Shown in pieces: positions 23,493-33,574 of a DNA stretch of 64,000 nucleotides. Both the position numbers and the translations under genes were made by a program. The notes under the pieces are model-generated. The model was not told where the DNA came from. It made no database searches and saw only the letters and a list, made by a program, of their open reading frames with translations. Source of the DNA: Haloferula helveola (lineage in GTDB: Bacteria > Verrucomicrobiota > Verrucomicrobiia > Verrucomicrobiales > Akkermansiaceae); assembly GCF_037076345.1 (NCBI RefSeq), contig NZ_AP024702.1, positions 5,084,001-5,148,000 of the forward strand. Reading direction: 5' to 3'. Every line of letters starts with the position of its first letter. Position 1 is the stretch's first letter.

Positions 23493-26400
23493 ATGAATCG
23501 CTTCTATCACCCCTCCACTCCGCTCGTTCCCGGCTCCATGCACTCGCTCGCCCACGAGCGCGACAACTGCGGGATGGGAGCGATCGCCCAGATCAACGGG
23601 GTCCGGAGTTACGAGGTGCTCAACTACGCGCTCGAGTCGGTCTGCAATATGACCCACCGCGGCGCGGTCGATGCGGACATGAAGACCGGCGACGGATCCG
23701 GTGTCCTGTCGCAGATCCCCTACCCGATTTTCCGCAAGGCGGTGAAGGCGCTGGGCGGTTCGCTGGAGTCCGACGACGAGTTGGCAGTGGGCGTCTTTTT
23801 CCTGCCGGCGGCCGATGCCGGCGCGCAAAAGCAGATCAAGGAGCTGGTCGAGGCGACGGTGAAGGCCCGCGGGATCGAAACCATCGGTTGGCGTGAGGTG
23901 CCGGTCGATCCGGACGCCCTCGGCACGCTCGCCCGCAGCACCCAGCCAGTCATCGAGCACCTGCTGCTGAAGCGTCCGGCCGGATGGGAATCCGACCACT
24001 TCGAACGCCAGCTTTTCCTGTGCCGGCGCAAGATCGAGTTGGAAACCCGTGAGGTGTCCGACTTCTACATGCCGTCGTTTTCGAGCCGCCTGATCTCCTA
24101 CAAGGGGCTGGCGATGCCTGCCGCGCTCCGCGCGTTCTACAAGGACCTGCAGGATTCGGATTTCGAGACCGCCATCAGCCTCTACCATCAGCGTTTCTCG
24201 ACGAACACCTTCCCGGCCTGGCCGCTCGGCCAACCGTTCCGGATGATGTGCCACAATGGCGAGATCAACACTGTGGAAGGCAACCGCAACTGGATCTCGA
24301 GCCGTGAGGACTACTTCCAATCGGAGATCTGGGGCGAGGACGTCGAGCTTCTGAAGAATCTCGTCAGTCACGGAGAGTCGGACTCCTGCTCGCTCGATCA
24401 CGCGCTCGAGGTGCTGGTGCTTTCCGGCCGCTCGCTTGAGCACGCGATGTGCATGCTGGTGCCGCCGGCGTATCGCAACGATGAGGATATTTCCGACGAC
24501 CTTCGCGCCTTCTACCAGTACATCCGCTCGTTCTCCGAGCCGTGGGACGGACCCGCCGGCCTGGTTTATACCGACGGCGTGAAACTGTGCGCCTCGCTCG
24601 ACCGGAACGGCCTGCGTCCGTCGCGCTACAAGCTCACCGAAGACGGCCTGCTCTACATCGGTTCCGAGGCAGGAGCGGTGGTGATCGATGACGCCCGCGT
24701 GATCCGCAAGGGTCGCCTCGGTCCCGGACAAATGCTTTCCGCAGATACGTCGACTGGCGTACTTAATGATGACCGGGTCATCAAGGAAGCGCTCGCGAAG
24801 CAGAAGCCGTATCGCCGCTGGATCGATGAGAACCGCCTTGAGTTGCGTCGTTTCGTTTCCCCGGAGGCGCACGCCCCGGTCGAGGATTTCGAGGCGCTCG
24901 AGCTTTCCCGCCAGCAGGTCGCGCACGGCATCTCGATCGAGGAACTCGACATGGTGTTCCCGCCGATGATCACCAACGCCCAGGAAGCGGTGTTCTCGAT
25001 GGGTGACGACATTCCGCTCGCGGTGCTGTCGAGCTATCCGCGTCTGCTCTTCACGTATTTCAAGCAGCGTTTCGCTCAGGTGACCAACCCGCCGATCGAT
25101 CCGATCCGCGAATGGGCCGTGATGACCCTTGCTTGTGGTCTCGGGCCCGAGCGCAACTGGCTCGATGAAACGCCCGAGCACTGCCGCATCGTCAACTGCG
25201 ACTCCGCCATCCTCTTCGAGCACCAGCTTGAGCGGATCAAGCATCTCAGGGAGGAAGGTTTCCCTTGCTCGGTGATCGACATCACATGGCCGGCGTCCGA
25301 AGGCGCGGAGGGGCTGAAGAAGCGTCTCGACGAGCTGTGCGAGGAAGCGGTCGCGGCCGTCGATGGAGGTTCGAACATCCTGATCCTTTCCGATCGCGCG
25401 ACCTCGGCGGACCGGATTCCGATTCCGTCGATGCTGGCCACCGGCACGGTCCACCACCACCTGATCCGCTCGCGCAAGCGCCTGCGCTGCTCGCTGGTCG
25501 TCGAGTCGGGAGAGATCCGCGACACCCACCAGGTCGCGTGCACCTTTGCCGTGGGCGCCACCGCGCTTTGCCCGTATCTCGGTTTCGCGACCGTGCGCCA
25601 GCTCGTCGCCGCCGACGAAGGCAAAGACAAGCTCGGCATCGGAACCCGTGTCGACAAGGCGATGGCGAACTACCGCAAGGCTCTTGAGAAGGGCCTGCTC
25701 AAGATCATGTCGAAGATGGGGATCTCGGTCCTCAACTCCTACCAAGGCGCGCAGATCGTCGAGGCGATCGGAGTCGGCAACGATGTCATCGACTTCTCCT
25801 TCACCGGCGTGCAGTCGAAGATCGGCGGAGTCGGGTTCGCGGAAATCGGCGAGGAGTCGGTGATCCGTCACCGGGCCGCGTTCGATGTCGAGGTGCCGTC
25901 CGGCGAAACGCTCGATCTCGGTGATCCGGGCTACAACCGCTTCCGTAAGAGCGGCGAGCGCCACGCGCTGACGACCGAGGTCATCAAGAACTTCCACACC
26001 TACGTGAAGAGCGGAAAGGCCGAGGATTACGACGGCTACGTGAAAGCGTCGCTCGAGAACCAACCGATGGCGGTAAAGGATCTGGTTGAGTTCGTTCCGG
26101 CGTCATCCGGCCCGGTGCCGATCGACGAGGTCGAGCCGATCGAGGACATCCGGCGTCGCTTCACGACCGCAGCGATGTCGCTCGGCGCGCTTTCGCCGGA
26201 GGCTCACGAGACGCTTGCCATCGCGATGAACCGCATCGGAGCCAAGTCCGACTCGGGCGAAGGCGGCGAAGATCCGAAGCGTTACAGCGAATATCCCAAT
26301 GGCGACTTCGCTCGCTCATGGATCAAGCAGGTTGCTTCGGGACGCTTCGGCGTGTCCGCCTACTACCTCGTCAATGCCAGCGAGCTCGAGATCAAGATGG

Positions 26401-28166
26401 CCCAGGGCGCGAAGCCCGGTGAGGGCGGTCAGCTTCCGGGTCACAAGGTCAACGCGTTGATCGCGCGGCTTCGGAATACCCAGCCGGGTGTCCAACTCAT
26501 CTCCCCTCCTCCGCACCACGATATTTATAGTATCGAGGACCTCGCGCAGCTCATTCACGACCTGAAGGAGGTCAATCCGCAGGCTCGCGTGACCGTCAAA
26601 CTCGTCGCTGAGACGGGTGTCGGGACCGTTGCGGCCGGTGTGGCCAAGGCCAGTGCTGACACGATCCTGATCTCGGGTCACGACGGTGGCACGGCGGCGT
26701 CGCCGCTTTCCTCGACGAAGCACGCCGGTTCGCCGTGGGAGCTCGGGTTGTCAGAAGCGCAGCAGACGCTGCTCATCAACAACCTCCGCGACCGCGTGGT
26801 GCTCCGCACCGACGGTGGCCTGCGCAACGGGCGCGACATCGTCATCGCCGCGATCCTTGGTGCGGAGGAATACAATTTCGGCACGATCGCGATGATCGCG
26901 ATGGGCTGCGTCTACGTCCGTAAGTGCCACCTGAACAACTGCCCGGTCGGTGTCGCGACCACCGATCCGAAGTGGCGTGCGAAGTTCAAGGGCACGCCTG
27001 AGATGGTGATCAATTTCCTGGATGCCGTCTCGCAAGAGGCGCGCGAAATCATGGCCGAGTTGGGTGTGCGTTCGCTGGACGAGCTCATCGGCCGCCCCGA
27101 GTTCCTGCGCCAGCGCGAGGTGCCGGATCATCCGAAGGCGAACACGGTCGATCTCGGTCCCGTGCTCAAGGATGTGGTGCCGGTGCTGGCCGAGCAACAC
27201 GGCGTCGACGCTGCGACCGTCTCGCGCTTCCACACCAAGGTGCGCAACGACGGGATTTCCAAGCCGGCGCTCGATCTTCAGATCCTGGCTGATCTCAAGA
27301 ATGAACTCGGTGTCGAGTCGGACGCGAAGCCTTCCGAGGTGGAATACGGCGAGGGTGCATTGGACGAGAAAGTCACCGAAGCGATCAAGCTGTTGCCCGA
27401 CCGTGCGGCGATGGAGTTCTCCTATGAGGTCGTCAATACCGACCGGAACATCGGCACGCGTCTGTCGGGGCGGATCGCCGAAGTTCACGGCAACTATGCC
27501 TTCAACGGCCACACTGCCGTGACGCTCAAGCTCAGCGGCACCGCCGGTCAGTCGCTCGGGTGCTTCCTCGTTTCGGGGCTGAAGATCGAGCTGGTCGGTG
27601 AGGCGAACGATTACGTCGGCAAGGGAATGGCCGCCGGTGAAGTCGTGGTGCGCCCGCCGAAGGACGCGAAATTCGTCGCGGCGAAGAACTCGATTGCCGG
27701 CAACACCTGCCTCTACGGAGCGACCGGCGGCCAGTTGTTCCTCAATGGTCGCGCTGGCGAGCGCTTCGCGGTCCGTAACTCCGGAGCCACCGCGGTCGTC
27801 GAGGGAGTCGGCGACCACGGCTGCGAATACATGACCAACGGAACCGTGGCGATTCTCGGCAAGACCGGGAAGAACTTCGGCGCCGGCATGTCCGGTGGCA
27901 CGGCGTACGTCTATGATGTCGACGGTCGCTTCTACTCGCGGATCAACCCGGAGATGGTCGTTTCCCTGCCGATCAAGCGTCAGCAGGATATCGACGAGCT
28001 CAAGTCGCTGCTTGAAGCCCACGTCGAGAAGACGGGCAGCCCGCACGCCACCGAGTTGCTTGAGAACTGGGAAACCAGCGTCCTGAAGTTCCTTCGCGTG
28101 ATTCCCCGCGAGCGGGCCGAGTTGGAAGCTGCCGAAGAGGAGCACGAGGCCGCTTCGCATCGCTGA
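23493..28166 (+). CDS. gltB: Glutamate synthase large subunit (GltB)
   Basis: Converts 2-oxoglutarate and glutamine to two glutamates. The 1557-residue length is that of bacterial GltB. From ATG 23493 the propeptide is 25 residues and the predicted N-terminal nucleophile is Cys26 (RDNCGMG). Then follow the class-II amidotransferase domain, the central domain, the FMN barrel (GGQLPGHKV, SGHDGGTAAS) and the 3Fe-4S motif C-x5-C (CHLNNC, near residue 1145). The C-terminal beta-helix carries G-rich repeats (GGQLFLNGRAGERFAVRNSG). Longer ORF starts upstream lack the propeptide pattern. gltD is not adjacent; efp follows. Confidence 0.97.
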   Translation: MNRFYHPSTPLVPGSMHSLAHERDNCGMGAIAQINGVRSYEVLNYALESVCNMTHRGAVDADMKTGDGSGVLSQIPYPIFRKAVKALGGSLESDDELAVGVFFLPAADAGAQKQIKELVEATVKARGIETIGWREVPVDPDALGTLARSTQPVIEHLLLKRPAGWESDHFERQLFLCRRKIELETREVSDFYMPSFSSRLISYKGLAMPAALRAFYKDLQDSDFETAISLYHQRFSTNTFPAWPLGQPFRMMCHNGEINTVEGNRNWISSREDYFQSEIWGEDVELLKNLVSHGESDSCSLDHALEVLVLSGRSLEHAMCMLVPPAYRNDEDISDDLRAFYQYIRSFSEPWDGPAGLVYTDGVKLCASLDRNGLRPSRYKLTEDGLLYIGSEAGAVVIDDARVIRKGRLGPGQMLSADTSTGVLNDDRVIKEALAKQKPYRRWIDENRLELRRFVSPEAHAPVEDFEALELSRQQVAHGISIEELDMVFPPMITNAQEAVFSMGDDIPLAVLSSYPRLLFTYFKQRFAQVTNPPIDPIREWAVMTLACGLGPERNWLDETPEHCRIVNCDSAILFEHQLERIKHLREEGFPCSVIDITWPASEGAEGLKKRLDELCEEAVAAVDGGSNILILSDRATSADRIPIPSMLATGTVHHHLIRSRKRLRCSLVVESGEIRDTHQVACTFAVGATALCPYLGFATVRQLVAADEGKDKLGIGTRVDKAMANYRKALEKGLLKIMSKMGISVLNSYQGAQIVEAIGVGNDVIDFSFTGVQSKIGGVGFAEIGEESVIRHRAAFDVEVPSGETLDLGDPGYNRFRKSGERHALTTEVIKNFHTYVKSGKAEDYDGYVKASLENQPMAVKDLVEFVPASSGPVPIDEVEPIEDIRRRFTTAAMSLGALSPEAHETLAIAMNRIGAKSDSGEGGEDPKRYSEYPNGDFARSWIKQVASGRFGVSAYYLVNASELEIKMAQGAKPGEGGQLPGHKVNALIARLRNTQPGVQLISPPPHHDIYSIEDLAQLIHDLKEVNPQARVTVKLVAETGVGTVAAGVAKASADTILISGHDGGTAASPLSSTKHAGSPWELGLSEAQQTLLINNLRDRVVLRTDGGLRNGRDIVIAAILGAEEYNFGTIAMIAMGCVYVRKCHLNNCPVGVATTDPKWRAKFKGTPEMVINFLDAVSQEAREIMAELGVRSLDELIGRPEFLRQREVPDHPKANTVDLGPVLKDVVPVLAEQHGVDAATVSRFHTKVRNDGISKPALDLQILADLKNELGVESDAKPSEVEYGEGALDEKVTEAIKLLPDRAAMEFSYEVVNTDRNIGTRLSGRIAEVHGNYAFNGHTAVTLKLSGTAGQSLGCFLVSGLKIELVGEANDYVGKGMAAGEVVVRPPKDAKFVAAKNSIAGNTCLYGATGGQLFLNGRAGERFAVRNSGATAVVEGVGDHGCEYMTNGTVAILGKTGKNFGAGMSGGTAYVYDVDGRFYSRINPEMVVSLPIKRQQDIDELKSLLEAHVEKTGSPHATELLENWETSVLKFLRVIPRERAELEAAEEEHEAASHR

Positions 28167-28256
28167 ATCGGGCCGACCCCGAGGCATCAACGCCCCGTCA
28201 AGCCGGACACTCCGCGCTTGCCACGGGGCTGCGGCGCTTCTATCCCCCGTCGCAAC

Positions 28257-28820
28257 ATGCCCAGCACACCGGTTATCAACCTGCGCCGCGGCCACGCGGT
28301 GCGTCACAATGGCGACGTCTGCGTCGTGATCGCCCACGAACTCAAGACGCCTCCGCGGATGGCGTCCTACGTTCAGATGTCGGTCCGCAGCGTGGCGACC
28401 AAGAAGGTCTCGAACCTGCGCCTGACGTCCAACGACTCGATGGAGTCCGTGATGCTCGAGCGGATTCCGCACGAATACTCCTACAAGGACGCCGCCGGGC
28501 ACCATTTCCTCAACAATGAGACCTATGATGACGTCGTCGTGCACGAGGACATCATCGAAGGCGTGAAGGACTACCTGCTCGAGGGCCAGACCTACACCCT
28601 GCTCTTCGCCGACGGCGTGGTGGCCGATATCGAATTGCCGCAATCGATGGAAATGACGGTCACCGAGGCTCCCGAGGGCGTGAAAGGCGACTCGGCGAAC
28701 AACTCGAACAAGACGGTCACGATGGAGACCGGTCTGGTCGTCCAGGCCCCGCTGTTCATCAATCCCGGCGAGCGCCTGATCATCAAGACCGAGGACGGCT
28801 CCTACGTCAGCCGCGCCTGA
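28257..28820 (+). CDS. efp: Elongation factor P family protein
   Basis: Rescues ribosomes stalled at polyproline stretches. The 187-residue length and the three-barrel pattern fit EF-P: KOW-like N-terminus (residues ~1-65), OB domain with LERIPHEYSYKD, and the C-terminal GVKGDSA..NK and VVQAPLFINPGE..I. The tip of domain I reads K30-T-P-P-R34-M instead of the PGKGQ motif that carries the modified lysine, so the modified residue cannot be predicted. ATG at 28257 was chosen because EF-P domain I starts there. A terminator follows. Confidence 0.93.
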   Translation: MPSTPVINLRRGHAVRHNGDVCVVIAHELKTPPRMASYVQMSVRSVATKKVSNLRLTSNDSMESVMLERIPHEYSYKDAAGHHFLNNETYDDVVVHEDIIEGVKDYLLEGQTYTLLFADGVVADIELPQSMEMTVTEAPEGVKGDSANNSNKTVTMETGLVVQAPLFINPGERLIIKTEDGSYVSRA

Positions 28821-28843
28821 GGCCCCATTGGCCCGATTTTCCC

Positions 28844-28880
28844 GGCCGACCCCCCTTCCGGAGGTCGGCCGTTTTCCTTA
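28844..28880 (+). terminator. Rho-independent terminator after efp
   Basis: Stem arms GGCCGAC (28844-28850) and GTCGGCC (28864-28870), extendable by further G-C pairs, enclose a C/T-rich loop and are followed by TTTTCCTT. It sits 24 bp after the efp stop and before the nuo operon. Confidence 0.8.
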
Positions 28881-29008
28881 TCCCGCCGGCCTCCCGGAGA
28901 AATGTCCCGACTTTGTGAAATTTTTCACAAAGGGCACTTGCGGCTCGTCGGGGGGCTTTTCATAGTCGCCGCGCGCGGAGATTTCCACCGCCCGCCCTTC
29001 CCTGCCCC

Positions 29009-30775
29009 ATGAGCGAAAACGCCTCCACCGCAGAAGCCAAGCTCCCCAAGGATCTCACTGCCGAAAAGGGCCTCGTCAATGTGCAGATCGATGGCGTTTG
29101 GCGCCAGGTTCCGAAAGGAACGCGGATGATCGAGGCTTGCCGGATGTTCAACGTGGGAGTCCCCCACTACTGCTACCATCCGAAGCTCAGTTCGCCGGGA
29201 AACTGCCGGATGTGCCTTGTGCAGATGGGCATGCCGCCACGGCCGACGCCCGGGCAGGATCCGACATACGATGATGACGGCTACCAGCCGATCGGTTGGA
29301 TGCCCCGCCCGGTGATCGCGTGCGCGAACACGGTCGCCGAGAACATGGGCATCCGGACCGGCGGCGAGCTGGTCGAAAGCGTCCGCGAGGGCGTAATGGA
29401 GTTTCTTCTCATCAACCACCCGCTCGATTGCCCGATCTGCGACCAAGCGGGCGAATGCCGGCTGCAGGAGTTTTCCGTCGGTCACGGACGCGGAAGCTCG
29501 CGCTTCGTCGACATGAAAGTGAAGAAGCCGAAGAACGTGGATATCGGTCCGCGGATCCGGCTGGACGACGAGCGATGCATCATGTGCAGCCGCTGCATCC
29601 GCTTCATGGACGAGGTGGCCGATGATCCGGTGCTCGGCTTCACCCAGCGCGGCACCTACACCACCCTGACGGTCCACCCGGGCCGCGAGCTGGATTCGAA
29701 CTACTCGCTCAACACCGCCGACATCTGCCCGGTTGGCGCGCTGACCAGCAATGATTTCCGCTTCCAGATGCGCGTCTGGTTCCTGAAGGAGACCAAGACG
29801 ATCGACGTCAACTGCGGCACCGGTTGCAATATCACCGTCTGGACCCGCGGCGAGACGGTTTACCGCATCACGCCGCGCCAGAATGACGACGTGAACTCGT
29901 GCTGGATGCCGGATTCACACCGCCTGAATTTCCACTACATCGACTCGCCGGAACGCCTCACCGAGCCGCTGGTCAAAGCGGACGGAAAGCATGTGTCGGC
30001 GAACTGGTCCGAGGCGGTCCGGAAGACCGTTGATGGTCTGAAAGGCTGTGAAGCTTCCGAGCTTGCGATCATCGCCTCGGCACGGATGACCAATGAGGAG
30101 CTTTTCCTGGTCAAGGCCCTGGCCGACTCGCTCGGCACCGAGCACCTCACGGTGGTGCCGCGGATGGGTGAAAGCGACGGCAAGCTGATCAGCGCCGACC
30201 GCAATCCGAACACGCAGGGCGTGCGGGTGGTCTGGCGTCGCGAGGATCCGGGTTTCCGGCTCGGCGAAATCCGCGACTCGATCCGGGAAGGAAAGATCAA
30301 GCGCCTGCTTGTGCTCGGTGAGGAACTCACCGCCGAGGCCGACTTCACCGATGAGGATCTTGGCAAGCTTGAGTTCCTCGCTTCGAGCGTGCTGCTCGCG
30401 GGTCCCACGGCCAGCGCCAGCGACGTCGTTCTGCCGGGTGCCGCCTTCGCCGAGAAGCGTGGCTCGATGATCAACGTCACCGGTCGCCTCCAGCGCCTCA
30501 ACCGCGCGGTCGAACCGCACGGCCAAGCGCGGGACGACTGGGAGATCCTGCGTGACATGATCGGCCTGCTCGATGGCGTCGCCACCACGAGCCCAGACTT
30601 CCCTCACCTGATCGAGGACATCTTCAAGGACATGGCCGCCTCGATCACCGAGTTCGAGGGCTTGAACCTGTCGAAGATCGGCGACCTCGGACTGCCGCTC
30701 GTCGAGACCGGCGTGACGATCCCGCTGCTTGAGAACGAGAAGGCCCGCAAGGCCGCGGGCGAGATCGTCGGCTGA
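29009..30775 (+). CDS. nuoG: NADH-quinone oxidoreductase subunit G
   Basis: Iron-sulfur subunit of complex I. N-terminal [2Fe-2S] ligands are Cys55, Cys66, Cys69 and Cys105; a His137/Cys141/Cys144/Cys150 4Fe-4S site follows; a second 4Fe-4S site uses Cys190, Cys193, Cys196 and Cys240. A molybdopterin-oxidoreductase-like domain begins at CGTGC (269-273), with a remnant N7-type site, and spans the rest. At 588 residues it is shorter than E. coli NuoG (about 900), lacking part of the C-terminal region. It opens the nuoG-N operon; nuoA-F are not in the window. Confidence 0.95.
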   Translation: MSENASTAEAKLPKDLTAEKGLVNVQIDGVWRQVPKGTRMIEACRMFNVGVPHYCYHPKLSSPGNCRMCLVQMGMPPRPTPGQDPTYDDDGYQPIGWMPRPVIACANTVAENMGIRTGGELVESVREGVMEFLLINHPLDCPICDQAGECRLQEFSVGHGRGSSRFVDMKVKKPKNVDIGPRIRLDDERCIMCSRCIRFMDEVADDPVLGFTQRGTYTTLTVHPGRELDSNYSLNTADICPVGALTSNDFRFQMRVWFLKETKTIDVNCGTGCNITVWTRGETVYRITPRQNDDVNSCWMPDSHRLNFHYIDSPERLTEPLVKADGKHVSANWSEAVRKTVDGLKGCEASELAIIASARMTNEELFLVKALADSLGTEHLTVVPRMGESDGKLISADRNPNTQGVRVVWRREDPGFRLGEIRDSIREGKIKRLLVLGEELTAEADFTDEDLGKLEFLASSVLLAGPTASASDVVLPGAAFAEKRGSMINVTGRLQRLNRAVEPHGQARDDWEILRDMIGLLDGVATTSPDFPHLIEDIFKDMAASITEFEGLNLSKIGDLGLPLVETGVTIPLLENEKARKAAGEIVG

Positions 30776-30797
30776 CCCCCTTCCCCATCGCGAACGC

Positions 30798-32078
30798 ATG
30801 GACCTGCTTACCGATATCATCATCATCCTCGCCAAGGTCATCGGCCTGACCTTCATGGTCGTGCTACCCTTGGTTCCGATTTCCGTCTACTTCGAGCGAC
30901 GGTTTTCGGCGATCATCCAGGACCGTGTGGGACCGAACCGTGTCGGGATTCCGCTTACCCTGTTCGGAGCGAAGAAGGACTTCTCGCTGTTCGGGTTGGT
31001 CCAGCCTGTGGCCGACGGCATCAAGCTCTTCCTCAAGGAGGACTTCACGCCGGTCCATGTGCGCAAGGCCTTCTACTGGATGGCCCCGGCGCTCACGATC
31101 ATTCCATCGCTGGTTACCGTCTGCGTGGTTCCCTTCGGTTCGCCGATCACGATCAACGGCGAGCAGTACAAGATGGTGATCGCCGATCTTGATGTCGGTC
31201 CGCTCTTCGTCTTCGCGGTATCCTCCCTGGCCGTCTACGGCATCACACTGGCCGGTTGGTCCTCCAACTCGAAGTATCCCTTCGTCGGCGGGGTGCGCTC
31301 GACGGCGCAGATGATCTCCTACGAGATCTCGCTCGGCCTCTCGATCATCCCGGTGCTGCTCTGGTACGGAGAACTCAACCTGTCGAACATCGTCGAGCAC
31401 CAGGCGTTGAACGGCTGGCTGCTGCTGCCGCTCTGGGGCGACTCGGCTCCTTGGAATAACGGCGGTGACTTCTCGGCATGGATCTTCTGGATTCCGGCGA
31501 CGGTCGCCTTCCTGATCTTTACCATTTCGATCTTCGCGGAAACCAACCGCATGCCCTTCGACCTCCCCGAGTGCGAGACCGAGCTCGTGGGTGGCTACCA
31601 CACCGAGTACTCCTCGATGAAGTTCGCGATGTTCTTCATGGGTGAATACGCCGCGATGGTCATCGGCTCGGCGCTGATCGTGACGATGTTCCTCGGTGGC
31701 TGGTCGCTCGGATTCACGCTCGATGAGAAGCTCCTGATGGACGGCGAAGGCAACTGGCTCTGGTTCTCAGGCCTGGTGCACATGGGGGTCTTCCTGACGA
31801 AGCTGGTCGCCTTCATTCTGTTCTTCATCCTCGTCCGCTGGACGGTCCCCCGTTTCCGATATGACCAGCTCATGCGCCTTGGCTGGGTGATCTTCTTCGA
31901 AGCCGCCCTGATCAACGTGTTCATCGCTGCTCTGGTCATTGCCGCCCCGAGTCTCGGGATTCTCACCACCATCATCGGTGCGGTCCTGTTGGCCGTCGTC
32001 AGCGGTGCCCTCATCTGGGTTCTCAAGGTGTCCGAACCGAAGGCCCAGCCGAACCGCGGCCTGCTCGGCCAGAACTGA
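30798..32078 (+). CDS. nuoH: NADH-quinone oxidoreductase subunit H
   Basis: Membrane subunit at the quinone-binding interface of complex I. The 426-residue protein shows ERRFSAIIQDRVGPNRVG, the quinone-side GLVQPVADGIKLFLKED block, FAETNRMPFDLPE and ETELVGGYHTEY loops, and about eight or more membrane helices. The C-terminus is extended and hydrophobic relative to shorter NuoH. It starts 22 bp after nuoG at ATG 30798; the longer in-frame start lies inside nuoG. Confidence 0.96.
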   Translation: MDLLTDIIIILAKVIGLTFMVVLPLVPISVYFERRFSAIIQDRVGPNRVGIPLTLFGAKKDFSLFGLVQPVADGIKLFLKEDFTPVHVRKAFYWMAPALTIIPSLVTVCVVPFGSPITINGEQYKMVIADLDVGPLFVFAVSSLAVYGITLAGWSSNSKYPFVGGVRSTAQMISYEISLGLSIIPVLLWYGELNLSNIVEHQALNGWLLLPLWGDSAPWNNGGDFSAWIFWIPATVAFLIFTISIFAETNRMPFDLPECETELVGGYHTEYSSMKFAMFFMGEYAAMVIGSALIVTMFLGGWSLGFTLDEKLLMDGEGNWLWFSGLVHMGVFLTKLVAFILFFILVRWTVPRFRYDQLMRLGWVIFFEAALINVFIAALVIAAPSLGILTTIIGAVLLAVVSGALIWVLKVSEPKAQPNRGLLGQN

Positions 32079-32087
32079 TCGAATTTC

Positions 32088-32654
32088 ATGGCAGTCGTTA
32101 AACTCAAACGCCCCGATCTCGCCGCCGGCGAGAAGCTGTATCTGGGAGCCATCTTCAAGGGTTTCCTGATCACCATGAAGCACGCCTTTGACTCGCTGCG
32201 TGGCAAGACCCGCGGAAGCGACGAGCTGAAGTCGTCCGGACTCGGTGCCACCATGCAGTATCCCGAGCAGAAGTGGGACGACCAGCTGCCGGAGTATTAC
32301 CGTGGCGCTCCGGCGCTGGTGACCGACGAGCAGGATCGCGAGCGCTGCGTTTCCTGCCAGCTCTGCGAGTTCATTTGCCCGCCCAAGGCGATCAAGATCA
32401 CGCCGGGCGAGATTCCCTCGGATGATCCTTGGGCGAAGGTCGAGAAGCGGCCGAAGGAATTCGAGATCGACATGATCCGCTGCATCTACTGCGGCATGTG
32501 CGAGGAAGTCTGCCCCGAGCAGGCCATTTACCTTCGCAAGGATTACGCGATCACCGGCCTGAGCCGGGAGCAGATGGTGCACGACAAGGAGCGCCTGTAC
32601 GAGATCGGCGGCAAGCGCGTCGGCCTCGTGAACAAGTGGAACGAGCTCAAGTAA
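32088..32654 (+). CDS. nuoI: NADH-quinone oxidoreductase subunit I
   Basis: Two-cluster ferredoxin-like subunit of the complex I connecting arm. The 188-residue protein has 4Fe-4S sites at Cys87/90/93/97 (CVSCQLCEFIC-P) and Cys132/135/138/142 (CIYCGMCEEVC-P). An N-terminal amphipathic helix (residues ~15-40) should anchor it to the membrane arm. It lies 9 bp after nuoH and 9 bp before nuoJ. Confidence 0.96.
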   Translation: MAVVKLKRPDLAAGEKLYLGAIFKGFLITMKHAFDSLRGKTRGSDELKSSGLGATMQYPEQKWDDQLPEYYRGAPALVTDEQDRERCVSCQLCEFICPPKAIKITPGEIPSDDPWAKVEKRPKEFEIDMIRCIYCGMCEEVCPEQAIYLRKDYAITGLSREQMVHDKERLYEIGGKRVGLVNKWNELK

Positions 32655-32663
32655 CCTGTCACG

Positions 32664-33221
32664 ATGCCCCTCGCCCTATTCTGGTTCTTCGCGGTGCTGA
32701 TGCTCGTCGGCGGGCTCGCCGTGATCTCGCTGCGCAACCCGGTGGCGGCCGCGCTTTCGATGGTCGCCTCGTTCGTCGGCCTCGCCGGCCTCTTCATCGG
32801 CCTCAACGCCTACTTCGTCGGGATCATCCAGATCCTCGTCTACGCCGGTGCGATCATGGTGCTGTTCCTGTTCATCATCATGCTCCTTGATCTCAAGACC
32901 GAGGAGAAGCGGACGCCGAAAGTCGTGCCGATCGTCGGGGGCCTCGGGATCGTCCTGGCTTTCACCATCCAGCTTCTGGGTGTGCTCGGAAACACGCCCG
33001 ACACCAAGTCACAGCCTCTCGATCTGGCCGCCGGCGCCGCCGAATATACCGAGAGAAGCCCCGGCATCGCCGCCAAGCTCGAGGCCGGCAGCCTGCCGGA
33101 CGTCAATCTCGTCGGCGACGTGATCTTCACCGGCTACAACCTGCCGCTGCAGATCGTCGGCGTCCTGTTGCTCGTCGCGACCGTCGGCGTCGTCGTTCTC
33201 TCGAGCCGCCAAACGACCTGA
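32664..33221 (+). CDS. nuoJ: NADH-quinone oxidoreductase subunit J
   Basis: Membrane subunit of complex I with about five helices in 185 residues. The conserved NP-V-A-ALSM and [20 protein letters not shown] region is present. It lies 9 bp downstream of nuoI and 4 bp upstream of nuoK, in the usual order. Confidence 0.94.
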   Translation: MPLALFWFFAVLMLVGGLAVISLRNPVAAALSMVASFVGLAGLFIGLNAYFVGIIQILVYAGAIMVLFLFIIMLLDLKTEEKRTPKVVPIVGGLGIVLAFTIQLLGVLGNTPDTKSQPLDLAAGAAEYTERSPGIAAKLEAGSLPDVNLVGDVIFTGYNLPLQIVGVLLLVATVGVVVLSSRQTT

Positions 33222-33225
33222 TCCC

Positions 33226-33543
33226 ATGGCCAGCCTGCATTCCTACCTTCTCGTCTCCGGATTGCTGTTCGCGATCGGTCTGGCCGGTGTGGTCCTGCGC
33301 CGCAACATCATCGTGGTCTTCATGTGCCTCGAGCTGATGCTCAGCGCGGCCAACCTGACGCTGGTGGCCTTTTCGCGTTTCAACGGTTCCAACGGGCTGC
33401 CCGACTACAACGGGCAGATGCTGGTGTTCTTCGTGATCACCGTCGCCGCCGCGGAGGTCGCGGTCGGACTCGCCATCATTGTCGCGCTCTACCGGGCGCG
33501 GCAGACGATCCACACCGACGATCTGACCAGCATGCGCGGCTGA
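33226..33543 (+). CDS. nuoK: NADH-quinone oxidoreductase subunit K
   Basis: A 105-residue, three-helix proton-channel subunit. The helix with [13 protein letters not shown] carries the conserved membrane glutamate; a second conserved glutamate occurs in [12 protein letters not shown]. Length and order are standard for NuoK. Confidence 0.95.
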   Translation: MASLHSYLLVSGLLFAIGLAGVVLRRNIIVVFMCLELMLSAANLTLVAFSRFNGSNGLPDYNGQMLVFFVITVAAAEVAVGLAIIVALYRARQTIHTDDLTSMRG

Positions 33544-33574
33544 CGCCCGCCGCGAATCCTTTTCGATTTCACCG

